Below the pieces are notes generated by a model. The model had not been told where the DNA came from. It saw only the letters and a list, made by a program, of their open reading frames with translations, and searched no databases. Source: Corynebacterium urinipleomorphum (GTDB lineage: Bacteria > Actinomycetota > Actinomycetes > Mycobacteriales > Mycobacteriaceae). Taken from it: a stretch of DNA of 64,000 nt. The translations under genes were made by a program, and so were the position numbers. Shown here piece after piece: positions 28,070 through 37,546 of this stretch. The stretch spans positions 571,393-635,392 of the forward strand of contig NZ_LT706965.1 of the NCBI RefSeq assembly GCF_900155535.1. The letters run 5' to 3'. Each line of letters starts with the position of its first letter. Position 1 is the first letter of the stretch.

Positions 28070-29989
28070 CTAGAGATTCTCGATCCACTCCGCCATGGAC
28101 GTGCGCGCAGACTCCGCATCCAGCCCAACACTGGCGATGAGCTGCGATCGCGAGGCGTGCTTCGGAAACACGTCCGGGAATGCCAAATGGCGCAGGGGCG
28201 TGTCCACCTCAGCGGCACTGAGCACTTCGCCGATAGCCGATCCGATTCCTCCGCGAACGATTCCGTCTTCGTAGACCACCACCATGTCAGCGTTTGCAGC
28301 CATTTCGACGATCTCCGGACTCACCGGGACAATCCAGCGCGGATCCACAACGGTGATGCGGTGCCCTTCACTGTTCAGCTGTTCGGCAGCTGCGACCGCG
28401 TTCTCCGCGAACTCTCCCACAGCCACAATGAGAACTTCGGGTACCTCATCCGTTGTCTTGTCCCCGGCTTCGCGGGGATCGACCAGGATGTCGCATCCGC
28501 CGGGGGTTCGACGCACGGCCTCAATCGCCGGTCCGACATCGCCCTTGGGAAAACGCACGACCGTCGGCCCGTCGTCGACAGCAATCGCCTCGTGGAATTC
28601 CTCGCGTAGACGGTCGGCGTCGCGCGGCGCGGCGACTCGGATGCCAGGGACAATCGACGTGATCGCCATATCCCACACACCGTTGTGGCTCGCCCCGTCG
28701 CTGCCGGTCACCCCCGCACGGTCGAGCACGAGTGTGACCGGCTGGTTGATCAGCCCCACGTCCATCAGCAGCTGATCGAAGGCGCGGTTGAGGAAGGTGG
28801 AGTAAATCGCCACAACCGGGTGCAAACCGCCCAAAGCCATTCCCGAGGCAGAAGTCACCGCGTGCTGTTCAGCGATACCGACGTCAAAGAACCGCGACGG
28901 AAATTTCTCGGCGAACGGTGTCAATCCGGTGGGTCCGGCCATCGCGGCGGTCAGCGCGACGATGTCCTCGCGCTCATGCGCGGCGCGCAGCAGCTCCTCG
29001 GAGAAGACCGACGTCCACCCGGGACCAGCTTCACCAAGCGCTTCACCGGTGACCGGGTCAATGACACCGGTGGAGTGCATCTGGTCCGCCTCGTTGTTGA
29101 CGGCCGGGGCGAATCCGTGCCCTTTTTCTGTTGCGACGTGAACGATCAACGGCCCGTCATACTGCTTGGCGTAGGCGAACGCCGTCATCAGTGCACCGAT
29201 GTCGTGTCCTTCGATCGGACCGACGTATTTCAACCCGAGGTCCTGGAACATCTGGGTAGTCACTACTTGGTGCTTGATGCCTTCCTTGACGGCTTGGAGC
29301 GCACCGAATGCGCGTTCCCCGACCCACCCCATGGATTTCAGGGTTCGTTTGCCCTGCTCCATGACTTCGTCGTATCCCGGCTGGATCCGAATCTGTGCGA
29401 TCTGGGATTTCAGCTCGTCAAGGTTGCGAGCAAAACCACCGATGGTCGGCGAGTAGGAGCGGCCGTTGTCATTGACCACGATGACAACGTTGCGGTCCCC
29501 CTCCGCGATGTTGTTCAGCGCTTCCCAGCACATGCCGCCGGTCAGTGCACCGTCGCCGACGACCGCCACAACGTTCTTGTCTCCGTTTCCTTGGAGCGCT
29601 TTCGCCTTAGACAGACCATCAGCGTAGGAGAGAGCTGCCGAAGCGTGAGACGACTCGGTCCAGTCATGCTCCGATTCGCTCCGGCTGGTGTAGCCCGACA
29701 AACCGTCTTTCTGGCGGAGGGTGTCGAACTGGCTGGCGCGACCGGTGAGAATCTTGTGCACGTACGACTGATGCGAGGTGTCGAAGATGATCGGTTCCTC
29801 TGGGGAATCAAAGACCGCGTGCAGCGCGATAGTCAGTTCCACCACACCCAGATTCGGGCCGATGTGGCCCCCAGTCGCAGACACCTTCTGGATGAGGAAT
29901 TCGCGGATCTCGCGCGCGAGACGGTCGAGCTCCTCGCCCGACATGCTCTTCAGATCAGCGGGAAGGTTGAGGTGGTCAAGCCTACTCAA
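28070..29989 (-). CDS. dxs: 1-deoxy-D-xylulose-5-phosphate synthase
   Basis: The 639-residue enzyme joins pyruvate and glyceraldehyde 3-phosphate in the first step of the MEP isoprenoid pathway. The thiamine diphosphate motif ([18 protein letters not shown]) and the catalytic His region ([14 protein letters not shown]) are present, followed by pyrimidine-binding and C-terminal transketolase domains ([15 protein letters not shown]). The start appears to be TTG at 29989, with AAGGAG 12 bp upstream; homologues begin about there, a few residues before PADLKSM. Confidence 0.96.
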   Translation of the reverse strand: MSRLDHLNLPADLKSMSGEELDRLAREIREFLIQKVSATGGHIGPNLGVVELTIALHAVFDSPEEPIIFDTSHQSYVHKILTGRASQFDTLRQKDGLSGYTSRSESEHDWTESSHASAALSYADGLSKAKALQGNGDKNVVAVVGDGALTGGMCWEALNNIAEGDRNVVIVVNDNGRSYSPTIGGFARNLDELKSQIAQIRIQPGYDEVMEQGKRTLKSMGWVGERAFGALQAVKEGIKHQVVTTQMFQDLGLKYVGPIEGHDIGALMTAFAYAKQYDGPLIVHVATEKGHGFAPAVNNEADQMHSTGVIDPVTGEALGEAGPGWTSVFSEELLRAAHEREDIVALTAAMAGPTGLTPFAEKFPSRFFDVGIAEQHAVTSASGMALGGLHPVVAIYSTFLNRAFDQLLMDVGLINQPVTLVLDRAGVTGSDGASHNGVWDMAITSIVPGIRVAAPRDADRLREEFHEAIAVDDGPTVVRFPKGDVGPAIEAVRRTPGGCDILVDPREAGDKTTDEVPEVLIVAVGEFAENAVAAAEQLNSEGHRITVVDPRWIVPVSPEIVEMAANADMVVVYEDGIVRGGIGSAIGEVLSAAEVDTPLRHLAFPDVFPKHASRSQLIASVGLDAESARTSMAEWIENL

Positions 29990-30131
29990 TGGTCGTCTTG
30001 GCTCCTTCTCGGCGAATTCTCCCCGCCACCGGGGATGTTGCTGTTGCTGCCACCGTGGGCATCGCTGCCCGGGCTACCGGCGGCGGACTCAGTCGTTCTG
30101 ATCGAGCTTACACCGCACGTACCCGAAACCA

Positions 30132-31484
30132 TCATTTTTCGGGGGTGGGAACTGCAGGAATGAGGCTCGTGAGAACCTCGAAGTGGTGGGTGTTTGGGAA
30201 GGCGTCGATAAGCGCCATGCGTTCCACGACGTATCCTGCTTCGCCCCACGCAGCGAGGTCGCGCGCAAAGGTCGCGGGATCGCAGCCGATGTGGATGACA
30301 CGCTGCGGGTTCCGGGCGGCGACTGCGTGCACCACGTCAGTGCCCGCGCCCGTTCGCGGCGGATCGAGCACGACAAGCCCCGGGTCCGGGAGACCGTCGA
30401 TGCTCGCCTCCACCTTCTGGTTGCGCACCTCAACGTCGAATTGCTCGAGCGCAGGCTGCAAGTCACGTGTTGCTGCCGCGGAATAATCCACGCTGACCAC
30501 GTGCGCGCCGGAGCCGAGCGCGTCACTTATCTCCGGCACGAACAGGCCCACACCGCCGTACAGGTCCCACCCGACGGGGCGCGCGTATGTGTCTTCGGCC
30601 CAATCCGCGATGTAGCGGCAATACGTGGCGGGGGCGGTGGTGTGCGCCTGCCAGAACGCCGTCGGCGGGAAGCGGAACACCGCCTCCTCCAGGCCGGAGC
30701 CCATCGGCGCTGGAACTGCCTCGGTGACCGCCGCGTCACCCTCGATACGCGTTTCAATGTGCTCAATCCGCTTTCCGCGCTGAGCACGTTGCGTTTCCAC
30801 GACGTGTCGTTTCCCGCGCGAATCCACCACCACAACAAGCTCCGCTCCAGGCGTGAATGCACGGGCATCCGGCCCGACAATGCCGTCGAGCGCTTCCTGG
30901 TTCACCTGCGTGCAGCGCACACCTGCGATGACGTCGTGACTGCGGGCTCGGCGCATTCCGGCGCGGCCGTCCTCCCCCACGCCGAGGCGGACACGGGTGC
31001 GCCAACCGGTCTGCGGCGCCAACGTGTCCTGCTCGAGATCGATGGCGAGGTCGAAACCCGTGAGTACACCGCTAGGCCGCGCGAATTTATCCAGCTGGCC
31101 AACGAGAATTTCACGCTTCAAACGCTCCTGGGCCGCCGGTGTGATGTGCGAGTAGTCGCAGCACCCTGCACCAGCTTCCGCCGCGGGGCACGCCGGATCC
31201 ACCCGGTCCGGGGAGGGCTCCTCGATGGAGGTCGCCTCACCCCGCGCCCAGTTCTTCTTCACCTTGGTCAACGTCACCCGCGCAGTGTCGCCCGGGATTG
31301 CGCCAGTGACAAATACCACCCGCCCGTCGGGGGCGTGCGCGATCGCTTCTCCACCGTGAGCCATTGTCGTTGGTGTCAGCGTCAGCTCGCCGCCCACACG
31401 CAATACCTCTGGTGCGGTCTTGGAATCCGAGTGGTTTGGGGTATCAGGGGTAGAGATTCCGTCATCCATTGCTGGTTGCTTCAC
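30132..31484 (-). CDS. TrmA/RumA-type class I SAM-dependent RNA methyltransferase
   Basis: The 450-residue protein has an N-terminal TRAM domain (VFVTGAIPGDTARVTLTKVKKNWARGE) and a cysteine cluster (DPACPAAEAGAGCCDYSH), likely an Fe-S ligand set. A Rossmann methyltransferase domain ends in VVLDPPRTG and HIGCDPATFARDL. It probably makes 5-methyluridine in rRNA or tRNA; the Cys expected shortly after the DPPR motif is the one in GCDP. GTG start, 21 bp after the DUF3710 gene. Confidence 0.9.
   Translation of the reverse strand: MKQPAMDDGISTPDTPNHSDSKTAPEVLRVGGELTLTPTTMAHGGEAIAHAPDGRVVFVTGAIPGDTARVTLTKVKKNWARGEATSIEEPSPDRVDPACPAAEAGAGCCDYSHITPAAQERLKREILVGQLDKFARPSGVLTGFDLAIDLEQDTLAPQTGWRTRVRLGVGEDGRAGMRRARSHDVIAGVRCTQVNQEALDGIVGPDARAFTPGAELVVVVDSRGKRHVVETQRAQRGKRIEHIETRIEGDAAVTEAVPAPMGSGLEEAVFRFPPTAFWQAHTTAPATYCRYIADWAEDTYARPVGWDLYGGVGLFVPEISDALGSGAHVVSVDYSAAATRDLQPALEQFDVEVRNQKVEASIDGLPDPGLVVLDPPRTGAGTDVVHAVAARNPQRVIHIGCDPATFARDLAAWGEAGYVVERMALIDAFPNTHHFEVLTSLIPAVPTPEK
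30203..30214 (+). repeat. Dispersed 12-mer CGTCGATAAGCG, copy 6
   Basis: Exact copy near the 3' end of the methyltransferase gene, read on its strand as Leu-Ile-Asp (CTT ATC GAC). Confidence 0.9.
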
Positions 31485-31505
31485 GTCCTCGCTTCCGTGT
31501 TGGGT

Positions 31506-32402
31506 TTAGTTCTCTGGGTTCTGGTTCTGCTGCTGTTGCTGCTGCGCCATGGCCTGCTGGAGCTGCGCCGCGAGCTGAGCGGGGAGCTCAACTGGAAGAG
31601 AGTTACCCGCCAAAACCGGCGCGGTGCCGCGGTAGATGAAGGAGCGCGCAACGATCTCCCGTGCCAACTCCGCGAGCTGATTTTCCTTTCCGTGCGGGGC
31701 AGCGAGGGTGACGCGGTAGAGCCAACGCGGCCCTTCCACTCCGATGATGCGGATGACACCGTTATCACCGCGGCCGACGACCTCGCGGCCCCACGGCCCT
31801 TCTTCGTAGGCTGCCGGCATTCCGTCGCCGCGCATCCCCTCTGCGATCTCGTCGCTCGATTCCTCCCACATGCCGCCTGAATTCGGAGCTGCAAACGCTA
31901 CCGGGGTGATGCGGCCGAATTCGGTGACCACGTGCAGCATCCGCGGGCCCTGCTCGCCCATTTCCACTTGCACTTGGGAGCCCTTCGGCAGAGGCAGCTG
32001 GATGGAACCAAGGTTGAGGATGCCTTCGGCGAAATCACTGAAGTCGAATTCCGTGATGTCCACGTTGTCACCGTCGAACGGGCCGGTGTCACCGCCGATC
32101 GCGTCGTGCTCCTTGGTCACCGGGCCGGTGTACGTCTTCCCGATTGCACTCGCGGCCGCAGTCTCATTCTTGTCTTTCTGCGGCGACTCGGACGCTGCAG
32201 CCGCATCCGCAGGGGTATCCGCGACAGCTGGTTCTACTACCGGTTCCCGGGTGGTCTCAGGGCCGGTCTCGGTGACAGCAGCTGCAGTCTCCTCCACGGG
32301 CTCATCGACCGGGTTGCTGCCGGTATCGCTGACATCCGGAATTTCCACCGGCTCCGCATTTACGTTCTTCTTGTTCTTCTTGCCAAACGGCCACAGTGCC
32401 AT
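31506..32402 (-). CDS. DUF3710 family protein
   Basis: A 298-residue actinobacterial protein of unknown function. The first 100 residues are low complexity and acidic, with a short basic start (WPFGKKNKKN). The conserved domain covers about residues 105-265 (GSIQLPLPKGSQVQVEMGEQGP, GRGDNGVIRIIGVEGPRWLYRVTLAAP). The tail is rich in Gln (ten within the last 20 residues). It lies between dut and the methyltransferase on the same strand, as in other corynebacteria. ATG start with GGAG before it. Confidence 0.87.
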   Translation of the reverse strand: MALWPFGKKNKKNVNAEPVEIPDVSDTGSNPVDEPVEETAAAVTETGPETTREPVVEPAVADTPADAAAASESPQKDKNETAAASAIGKTYTGPVTKEHDAIGGDTGPFDGDNVDITEFDFSDFAEGILNLGSIQLPLPKGSQVQVEMGEQGPRMLHVVTEFGRITPVAFAAPNSGGMWEESSDEIAEGMRGDGMPAAYEEGPWGREVVGRGDNGVIRIIGVEGPRWLYRVTLAAPHGKENQLAELAREIVARSFIYRGTAPVLAGNSLPVELPAQLAAQLQQAMAQQQQQQNQNPEN

Positions 32403-32489
32403 AGTGAGTGTTCTCCTTGTCGCTACCGGTTCGCCTAAAAGCGTTAATCTGCTTCTTTGAATTCTAAGAATGCCTAGATGACGGAGTGT

Positions 32490-32975
32490 CTAGATCACGC
32501 CAGGGGCCACGCCGGTTGAGCCGTAACCGCCGGCGCCGCGGACCGTCTCGTCCAATTCGTCGACCTCTACGAATTCAGGCAACTCCACCCGTTGAACCAC
32601 GAGCTGTGCAATGCGCATCCCCCTAGTGACTTCGAAAGGAGTGTCCTTATCCGTGTTGAGCAGGCACACCATCAGTTCGCCGCGGTAATCCGCGTCCACA
32701 GTTCCAGGCGCGTTGACAATGGTCAGCCCGTGTTTGGCGGCTAGACCCGAACGCGGGTGGATAAGTCCCACGGTGCCCAGCGGCAGCGCGAGCGCTATGC
32801 CTGTTTTCACGAGAGCGCGCTCCCCCGGTGCAATGGTGAGGTTCTCTGCGGAATGCAGATCCACACCCGCATCGCCACGGTGCGCGCGCTTGGGCATGGG
32901 CAGGTCGGGGTCGATCCGCTTCAGCGGAATCGGCCCTATGCCGGCTGCGCCTGTTTCAATCGCTTGATTAGTCAC
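32490..32975 (-). CDS. dut: Deoxyuridine 5'-triphosphate nucleotidohydrolase
   Basis: The 161-residue trimeric dUTPase hydrolyses dUTP to dUMP, keeping uracil out of DNA. All motifs are visible: [10 protein letters not shown] (1), PRSGLA (2), [13 protein letters not shown] (3), RIAQLV (4) and the Gly-rich [10 protein letters not shown] (5). Upstream in an apparent leftward unit with DUF3710, with an 87-bp gap. It diverges from the DUF3093 gene. Confidence 0.97.
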   Translation of the reverse strand: MTNQAIETGAAGIGPIPLKRIDPDLPMPKRAHRGDAGVDLHSAENLTIAPGERALVKTGIALALPLGTVGLIHPRSGLAAKHGLTIVNAPGTVDADYRGELMVCLLNTDKDTPFEVTRGMRIAQLVVQRVELPEFVEVDELDETVRGAGGYGSTGVAPGVI

Positions 32976-33128
32976 GGCCCCACACTACGTCAGGTGGGAG
33001 GTGTCCTGTCGCGCACAGATTCAGAGCTGGCAGGGTGTGGAAGCGACGCGAACGCAATACTCGCTCACAGCCACGCCCGGCATGCGCAGGATTAAGACTT
33101 GCCGTTCCTCCTGCCTAACATGGGGTAT

Positions 33129-33680
33129 GTGACTGACAGGACTGACAATGCGAGCGACAACATGACCACGCCCCCTGCCGCAACACCGGAGGTGCTCTAT
33201 TCGGAGCGCCAGTGGGTGCCCGTGTGGTGGTGGATCGTGGGGTTTGCTTTCGCGGCCCTGCTGGGTGGGCAGATGGGGAACAACCGCGGCATCTGGTGGT
33301 TCGTGATCACCTTCGTTCTAGTTGCGGCCGTGATCGCGTGGTTCTTGTGGCACCTGTCGTCAACGGTGGTGAAAGTGGAGAGGGATGCCGACGGAACTCG
33401 GTGGCTCGTCATCGGCGAAGCCAACCTGCCGTCGACTGTCGTCGCTCGGTCGCTCGCCGTGCCTAAGACGGCCACACGGAACGCGCTCGGGCGTCAGCTC
33501 GACCCAGCCGCGTACCTCGTGCACCACGCGTGGGTGGATGAGCTCGCACTCTTCGTCTTGGACGACCCGGAGGACCCCACGCCGTACTGGCTCGTGTCGT
33601 CGAGAGACCCGGAAGCTCTTCTCCGGGCATTTCTGCCCGATCAAGCGGACCGGGCGACGGAGCCGTTGCAGAAGGACTAG
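33129..33680 (+). CDS. DUF3093 family membrane protein
   Basis: About 183 residues with two adjacent transmembrane helices (VWWWIVGFAFAALLGGQMG and WWFVITFVLVAAVIAWFLW). A soluble domain follows, with HHAWVDELALFVLDDPEDPTPYWLVSSRDPE, the DUF3093 signature. Function unknown. Start is uncertain: GTG at 33129 follows a GGGG purine run; ATG at 33120 or 33162 is possible. It diverges from dut and converges on the DUF4193 gene, whose stop is the next base. Confidence 0.85.
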   Translation: MTDRTDNASDNMTTPPAATPEVLYSERQWVPVWWWIVGFAFAALLGGQMGNNRGIWWFVITFVLVAAVIAWFLWHLSSTVVKVERDADGTRWLVIGEANLPSTVVARSLAVPKTATRNALGRQLDPAAYLVHHAWVDELALFVLDDPEDPTPYWLVSSRDPEALLRAFLPDQADRATEPLQKD

Positions 33681-33974
33681 CTACTCGCAGTCAAGACAGA
33701 TCTTGGAACCGTCCGGCTCAGTGTGGCCGAGACGGTTGTTCTTCTGGACAAGGAAGCAAGAAGCGCACGTGAACTCGTTCTGCTGCTTCGGAACCACGGA
33801 GACGTTGAGTTCTTCGCCGCTGAGATCAACCTGCGGCGGGTCGAACGCATCCACGACTTCTCCGTCATCGTCCATGCTGCTGCCGGCCGCTTCCTCGGCC
33901 TTGAGGCCTTCAAGGGAGTCGGTCTCAATTTCATCGTCGAGACGGCGGCGGGGCGCGTCGTAATCGGTGGCCAC
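33681..33974 (-). CDS. DUF4193 family zinc-ribbon-like protein
   Basis: A 97-residue acidic protein. The C-terminal CASCFLVQKNNRLG...CLDCE carries two CXXC pairs, likely a zinc ribbon. The middle is strongly acidic. The start is the GTG at 33974 (ATDYDAPRRR), with AGAAGGAG 8 bp before it; a longer frame would add eight residues. The family is confined to actinobacteria and usually sits near sigA and dut; a DNA- or RNA polymerase-related role is only a guess. Confidence 0.88.
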   Translation of the reverse strand: MATDYDAPRRRLDDEIETDSLEGLKAEEAAGSSMDDDGEVVDAFDPPQVDLSGEELNVSVVPKQQNEFTCASCFLVQKNNRLGHTEPDGSKICLDCE

Positions 33975-34199
33975 TAGTGGGTCTCCTTCTGCAAACATTT
34001 TCGCAGTAGCAACCGTACTTTCATGGGTGCTGAATCACCCCTATATCGGCCATTACTGCTCTACTTTCGAGGCGATACTAAATCACCGGCTTCTCTCTGT
34101 CATGTTTCGCTCCCACATCGCCGTTTCGGCGTGTCGCATCACCCTCCCCTTTCCTCGCTGGGCCACACCCAGCTCTGTGCGTAGCTAGACTGATTCACC

Positions 34200-35009
34200 A
34201 TGGATAACGGGGTTAATCACACCAGCGGAAATGAGTCCTCCACAGCCGATGAGGGGACACGCAGCTACTGCTGCGGCATCGATATCGGCGGCTCAGGGGT
34301 GAAGGGGGCGATCGTCGATATGCGAACGGGCGAATTTGTCGGCGAGCGCGTCAAGATTGAGACTCCGCAACCTGCGACCCCGGAAGCCGTCGCCGACACC
34401 ACCGCAGAAATTGTGCGCCAGCTGGAGTGGGACGGCCCAGTGGGCATTTGCCTGCCGTCCGTTGTCACCGACCAAATCGCGCGCACAGCGGCCAACATCG
34501 ACGACTCCTGGATTGGCACCAACGTCCACGATCTCTTCGCGCAGCGCCTTCCGGGACGGGAACTCGCCGTGCTTAACGACGCCGACGCCGCAGGTCTCGC
34601 CGAGGTAGCCTTCGGCGACGAGACGGCCCGGTCGGGGGCTGTGATCTTCCTGACTTTCGGCACGGGAATCGGGTCTGCGTTCCTCATGGACGGCGACCTT
34701 TTCCCCAACACGGAATTGGGCCACATGATGGTCGGTGGCAAAGAGGCGGAACACCAAGCGTCCTCCGCTGTGCGCGACCGTGAAGAACTGAGTTACAAGA
34801 AGTGGGCGAAACGTGTGAGCACCGTGCTCGCCGAGTACGAACGTCTCTTCACCCCCTCCGCTTTCGTCGTCGGTGGCGGTATCTCGCGTAAGGCCGACAA
34901 GTGGGTTCCGCTGCTCAGCATCGATACTCCGGTTGTTCCCGCAACACTTCGTAACCGGGCCGGCATTGTCGGAGCTGCTATGGCTGTGTGGAAGCACGTC
35001 GCCCCGTAG
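34200..35009 (+). CDS. ppgK: Polyphosphate/ATP-dependent glucokinase
   Basis: The 269-residue ROK-family kinase phosphorylates glucose using polyphosphate or ATP. The phosphate-binding motif DIGGSGVKGAIVD lies near the N-terminus, and FLTFGTGIGSAF and VVGGGISRKADKW follow. Actinobacterial PpgK enzymes have this length. In corynebacteria the gene sits next to sigA as here; suhB, often between dut and ppgK, is absent at this locus. It feeds glucose not phosphorylated by the PTS into glycolysis. Confidence 0.94.
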   Translation: MDNGVNHTSGNESSTADEGTRSYCCGIDIGGSGVKGAIVDMRTGEFVGERVKIETPQPATPEAVADTTAEIVRQLEWDGPVGICLPSVVTDQIARTAANIDDSWIGTNVHDLFAQRLPGRELAVLNDADAAGLAEVAFGDETARSGAVIFLTFGTGIGSAFLMDGDLFPNTELGHMMVGGKEAEHQASSAVRDREELSYKKWAKRVSTVLAEYERLFTPSAFVVGGGISRKADKWVPLLSIDTPVVPATLRNRAGIVGAAMAVWKHVAP

Positions 35010-35269
35010 ACCGCCTCCGCACCGTGGCGGCGCCGCGTGAAATTAATGAGTTCAGCAAGGTGGCGCACGCAAAGCACGCATGCGTATGCTGTAGGGTTGT
35101 TCAATACTCAGCGGTACCGGCAATGGCGGGGCACCCTCCCACCGGGGCCGGTATCGCGCCGTAACTCATGGACGTAGGAATAGACTCCGCCTCTCCGCGT
35201 TGACACTGCAGTCCCGTATTGTGGTGGGACACTGACGAAGAGAAGCGACGAGCTCACGAAAGGTCGTAC

Positions 35270-36865
35270 GTGGCAGCGAGCACCCCATCTGACAAGAACA
35301 GCCCTGAGACAAGCGCTGACACCTCCGGGGACACCGGCGCTACTTCGCCTGCCCGCAAGACCGTCGCGAAGAAAACGGCGAAGAAGGCCGTGAAGAAAGC
35401 CACCAAGAAGACAGCGAAGAAGACTGCTAAGAAGGCGACGGCCAAAAAGACTGTCAAGAAGGCAGCGAAGAAGACAACCAAGAAGACAGCGAAGAAAACG
35501 GTGCGGAAGTCGGCCGCCAAAAAGACGGTTCGCACAACCGCCGCGGCTCAAACGCAAGCACCGGAGACCGACGAGCTGGACGAGTCCGCCGAGGACGACA
35601 ACGAGCTCGATGACGACATGTTGGATGAGGACATCGACAACGATGACCTCGATGGCGACATGGACGACGAGCTCGATGACGCCCTGGGCGACGACGAGTT
35701 CGGTGAGGACCTCGACGATGAAGAGGCCGTCGATGCCGCGATCGAGGACGACAGTGACGAGGACGACGCTGAGGATGTCGTGCCCGAGCTCGGCGAGGAA
35801 GATAGCTCCGAGAAGGCACCTGCAAGCACTGACGACGACGAGGAAGAAGAGTCCTCTGCGCCGTCCGTGTGGGACATTGAAGAGTCCGCCGCGCTGCGCC
35901 AAGCCCGTAAGGACGCTCAACTCACTGCATCGGCCGACTCGGTGCGCGCGTACCTGAAGCAGATCGGTAAGGTCGCACTCCTTGACGCGGAGCAAGAGGT
36001 CTCCCTGGCCAAGCGTATCGAGGCTGGCCTCTACGCCCAGTACCGTCTCGACGAGATGCAGCGCGCCGCCGACGAAGGCGACAAGGATGCCAAACTCAGC
36101 CCGGCCATGAAGCGCGACCTGCGCGCCGTGGCGCGCGACGGCCGCAAGGCGAAGAACCACCTCCTGGAGGCGAACCTCCGCCTCGTGGTCTCCCTGGCGA
36201 AGCGCTACACCGGCCGCGGCATGGCTTTCCTGGACCTGATCCAGGAGGGCAACTTGGGTCTGATCCGCGCGGTGGAGAAGTTCGACTACTCCAAGGGTTA
36301 CAAGTTCTCCACTTACGCCACCTGGTGGATCCGTCAGGCGATCACCCGCGCGATGGCCGACCAGGCCCGCACGATCCGCATCCCGGTCCACATGGTCGAG
36401 GTCATCAACAAGCTCGGACGCATCCAGCGCGAACTGCTGCAGGACCTGGGCCGCGAGCCGACGCCGCAGGAACTGGCGAAGGAAATGGACATCACCGAGG
36501 AGAAGGTCCTCGAGATCCAGCAGTACGCCCGTGAACCGATCTCGCTCGACCAGACCATCGGCGACGAGGGCGACAGCCAGCTCGGCGACTTCATCGAGGA
36601 TTCCGAGGCAGTCGTCGCAGTGGATGCCGTGTCCTTCACACTGCTCCAGGATCAGCTCCAGGACGTTCTGCACACTCTGTCCGAGCGCGAGGCCGGCGTT
36701 GTCCGCCTACGCTTCGGGCTTACCGACGGCATGCCCCGCACCCTCGACGAGATCGGCCAAGTCTACGGCGTCACCCGCGAACGCATCCGCCAGATCGAGT
36801 CCAAGACGATGTCGAAGCTGCGCCACCCCTCGCGCTCGCAGGTGCTGCGCGACTACCTCGACTAG
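35270..36865 (+). CDS. sigA: Primary RNA polymerase sigma factor SigA
   Basis: The 531-residue protein is the housekeeping sigma. Its core runs from about residue 221 ([15 protein letters not shown], region 1.2), through regions 2-3 ([22 protein letters not shown]), to region 4 ([22 protein letters not shown]). The N-terminus has two unusual halves: about residues 27-88 are Lys/Ala/Thr repeats (KKTAKKA-like), and about 100-205 are strongly acidic. I chose the GTG at 35270, with GAAAGG 6 bp upstream, as in C. glutamicum SigA, rather than the longer frame. Confidence 0.96.
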   Translation: MAASTPSDKNSPETSADTSGDTGATSPARKTVAKKTAKKAVKKATKKTAKKTAKKATAKKTVKKAAKKTTKKTAKKTVRKSAAKKTVRTTAAAQTQAPETDELDESAEDDNELDDDMLDEDIDNDDLDGDMDDELDDALGDDEFGEDLDDEEAVDAAIEDDSDEDDAEDVVPELGEEDSSEKAPASTDDDEEEESSAPSVWDIEESAALRQARKDAQLTASADSVRAYLKQIGKVALLDAEQEVSLAKRIEAGLYAQYRLDEMQRAADEGDKDAKLSPAMKRDLRAVARDGRKAKNHLLEANLRLVVSLAKRYTGRGMAFLDLIQEGNLGLIRAVEKFDYSKGYKFSTYATWWIRQAITRAMADQARTIRIPVHMVEVINKLGRIQRELLQDLGREPTPQELAKEMDITEEKVLEIQQYAREPISLDQTIGDEGDSQLGDFIEDSEAVVAVDAVSFTLLQDQLQDVLHTLSEREAGVVRLRFGLTDGMPRTLDEIGQVYGVTRERIRQIESKTMSKLRHPSRSQVLRDYLD

Positions 36866-36889
36866 CTCGAGACTCGCTCCCTCCATCTA

Positions 36890-36926
36890 CTGCCCCACGG
36901 TTACTTTCCAACTCTGGGGCAGTTTT
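36890..36926 (+). terminator. Terminator of sigA
   Basis: Perfect 8-bp stem CTGCCCCA / TGGGGCAG, 17-nt loop, then TTTT; 25 bp after the sigA stop. Confidence 0.8.
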
Positions 36927-36957
36927 CACATTTGCTTCGCCGGACGCCCCGCAGATC

Positions 36958-37533
36958 TCATACGTTCTCGGTGTACCGGTCGTGGGAACGCTCGAGAATG
37001 CTCTCGTTGACGCCGCCGGGATCTGACGGGGCACCGCCGTCGTAAGCGGGTGCGCCGGGGTCACCGGTCATCGAAATGAGAATGGCGGCGAAGACGATGG
37101 CGCTGACCAGCGCGCAGCCGTTCAGCACAATGCCAATGGTGCCCTGCACGAGGCCGCCGCGACGCAGGCCCCGGCGGTTCTGGCCAATGCCTATGACGCC
37201 GAGGACGATTCCGCCAATCGCTGCAATGGAGCCGGAGATGATGAACCACCACGAGGTCAGGGCGGTGAGGATGCCCAGGATCAACGATGCTGTGGCGTAC
37301 CCGTTCGCGCGCATGGGCTCCCCAGCCGTCGGGGACGGTCCACCGGCAGGCAGGTAGGAGTTCGGGCCGTGCGGGTTGTAGCGGCCGTAGGCGTCTACGG
37401 GGCCTTGGTCGAAGGGTTGGCCGTAGCCGTCGAACTGGCCGGCGCGCTCGTGGGAGTAGCCGCCGTACGGCTCGTTCAACGGGTCCCGGGGGCTGCGCGG
37501 GTACCCAGCGCCGAATGGGTTCGGGTGCACCAT
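36958..37533 (-). CDS. DUF4190-type membrane protein
   Basis: The 191-residue protein has a Pro/Gly/Tyr/Asn-rich cytoplasmic N-terminus (about 85 residues). Two transmembrane helices follow, with the family features YATASLILGILTAL and IAAIGGIVLGVIGIGQNRR, then a further helix around VLNGCALVSAIVFAAIL and a short tail. Such proteins are common in actinobacteria and of unknown function. It is convergent with sigA and lies 13 bp after the helicase gene on the same strand. Confidence 0.82.
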   Translation of the reverse strand: MVHPNPFGAGYPRSPRDPLNEPYGGYSHERAGQFDGYGQPFDQGPVDAYGRYNPHGPNSYLPAGGPSPTAGEPMRANGYATASLILGILTALTSWWFIISGSIAAIGGIVLGVIGIGQNRRGLRRGGLVQGTIGIVLNGCALVSAIVFAAILISMTGDPGAPAYDGGAPSDPGGVNESILERSHDRYTENV

Positions 37534-37546
37534 AGTGCGGCCGAGC

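Noticed and set aside
35199..35226. TTGACA before sigA as a -35 element
   Set aside because: No acceptable -10 sequence lies 16-18 bp downstream, so I did not call a promoter.
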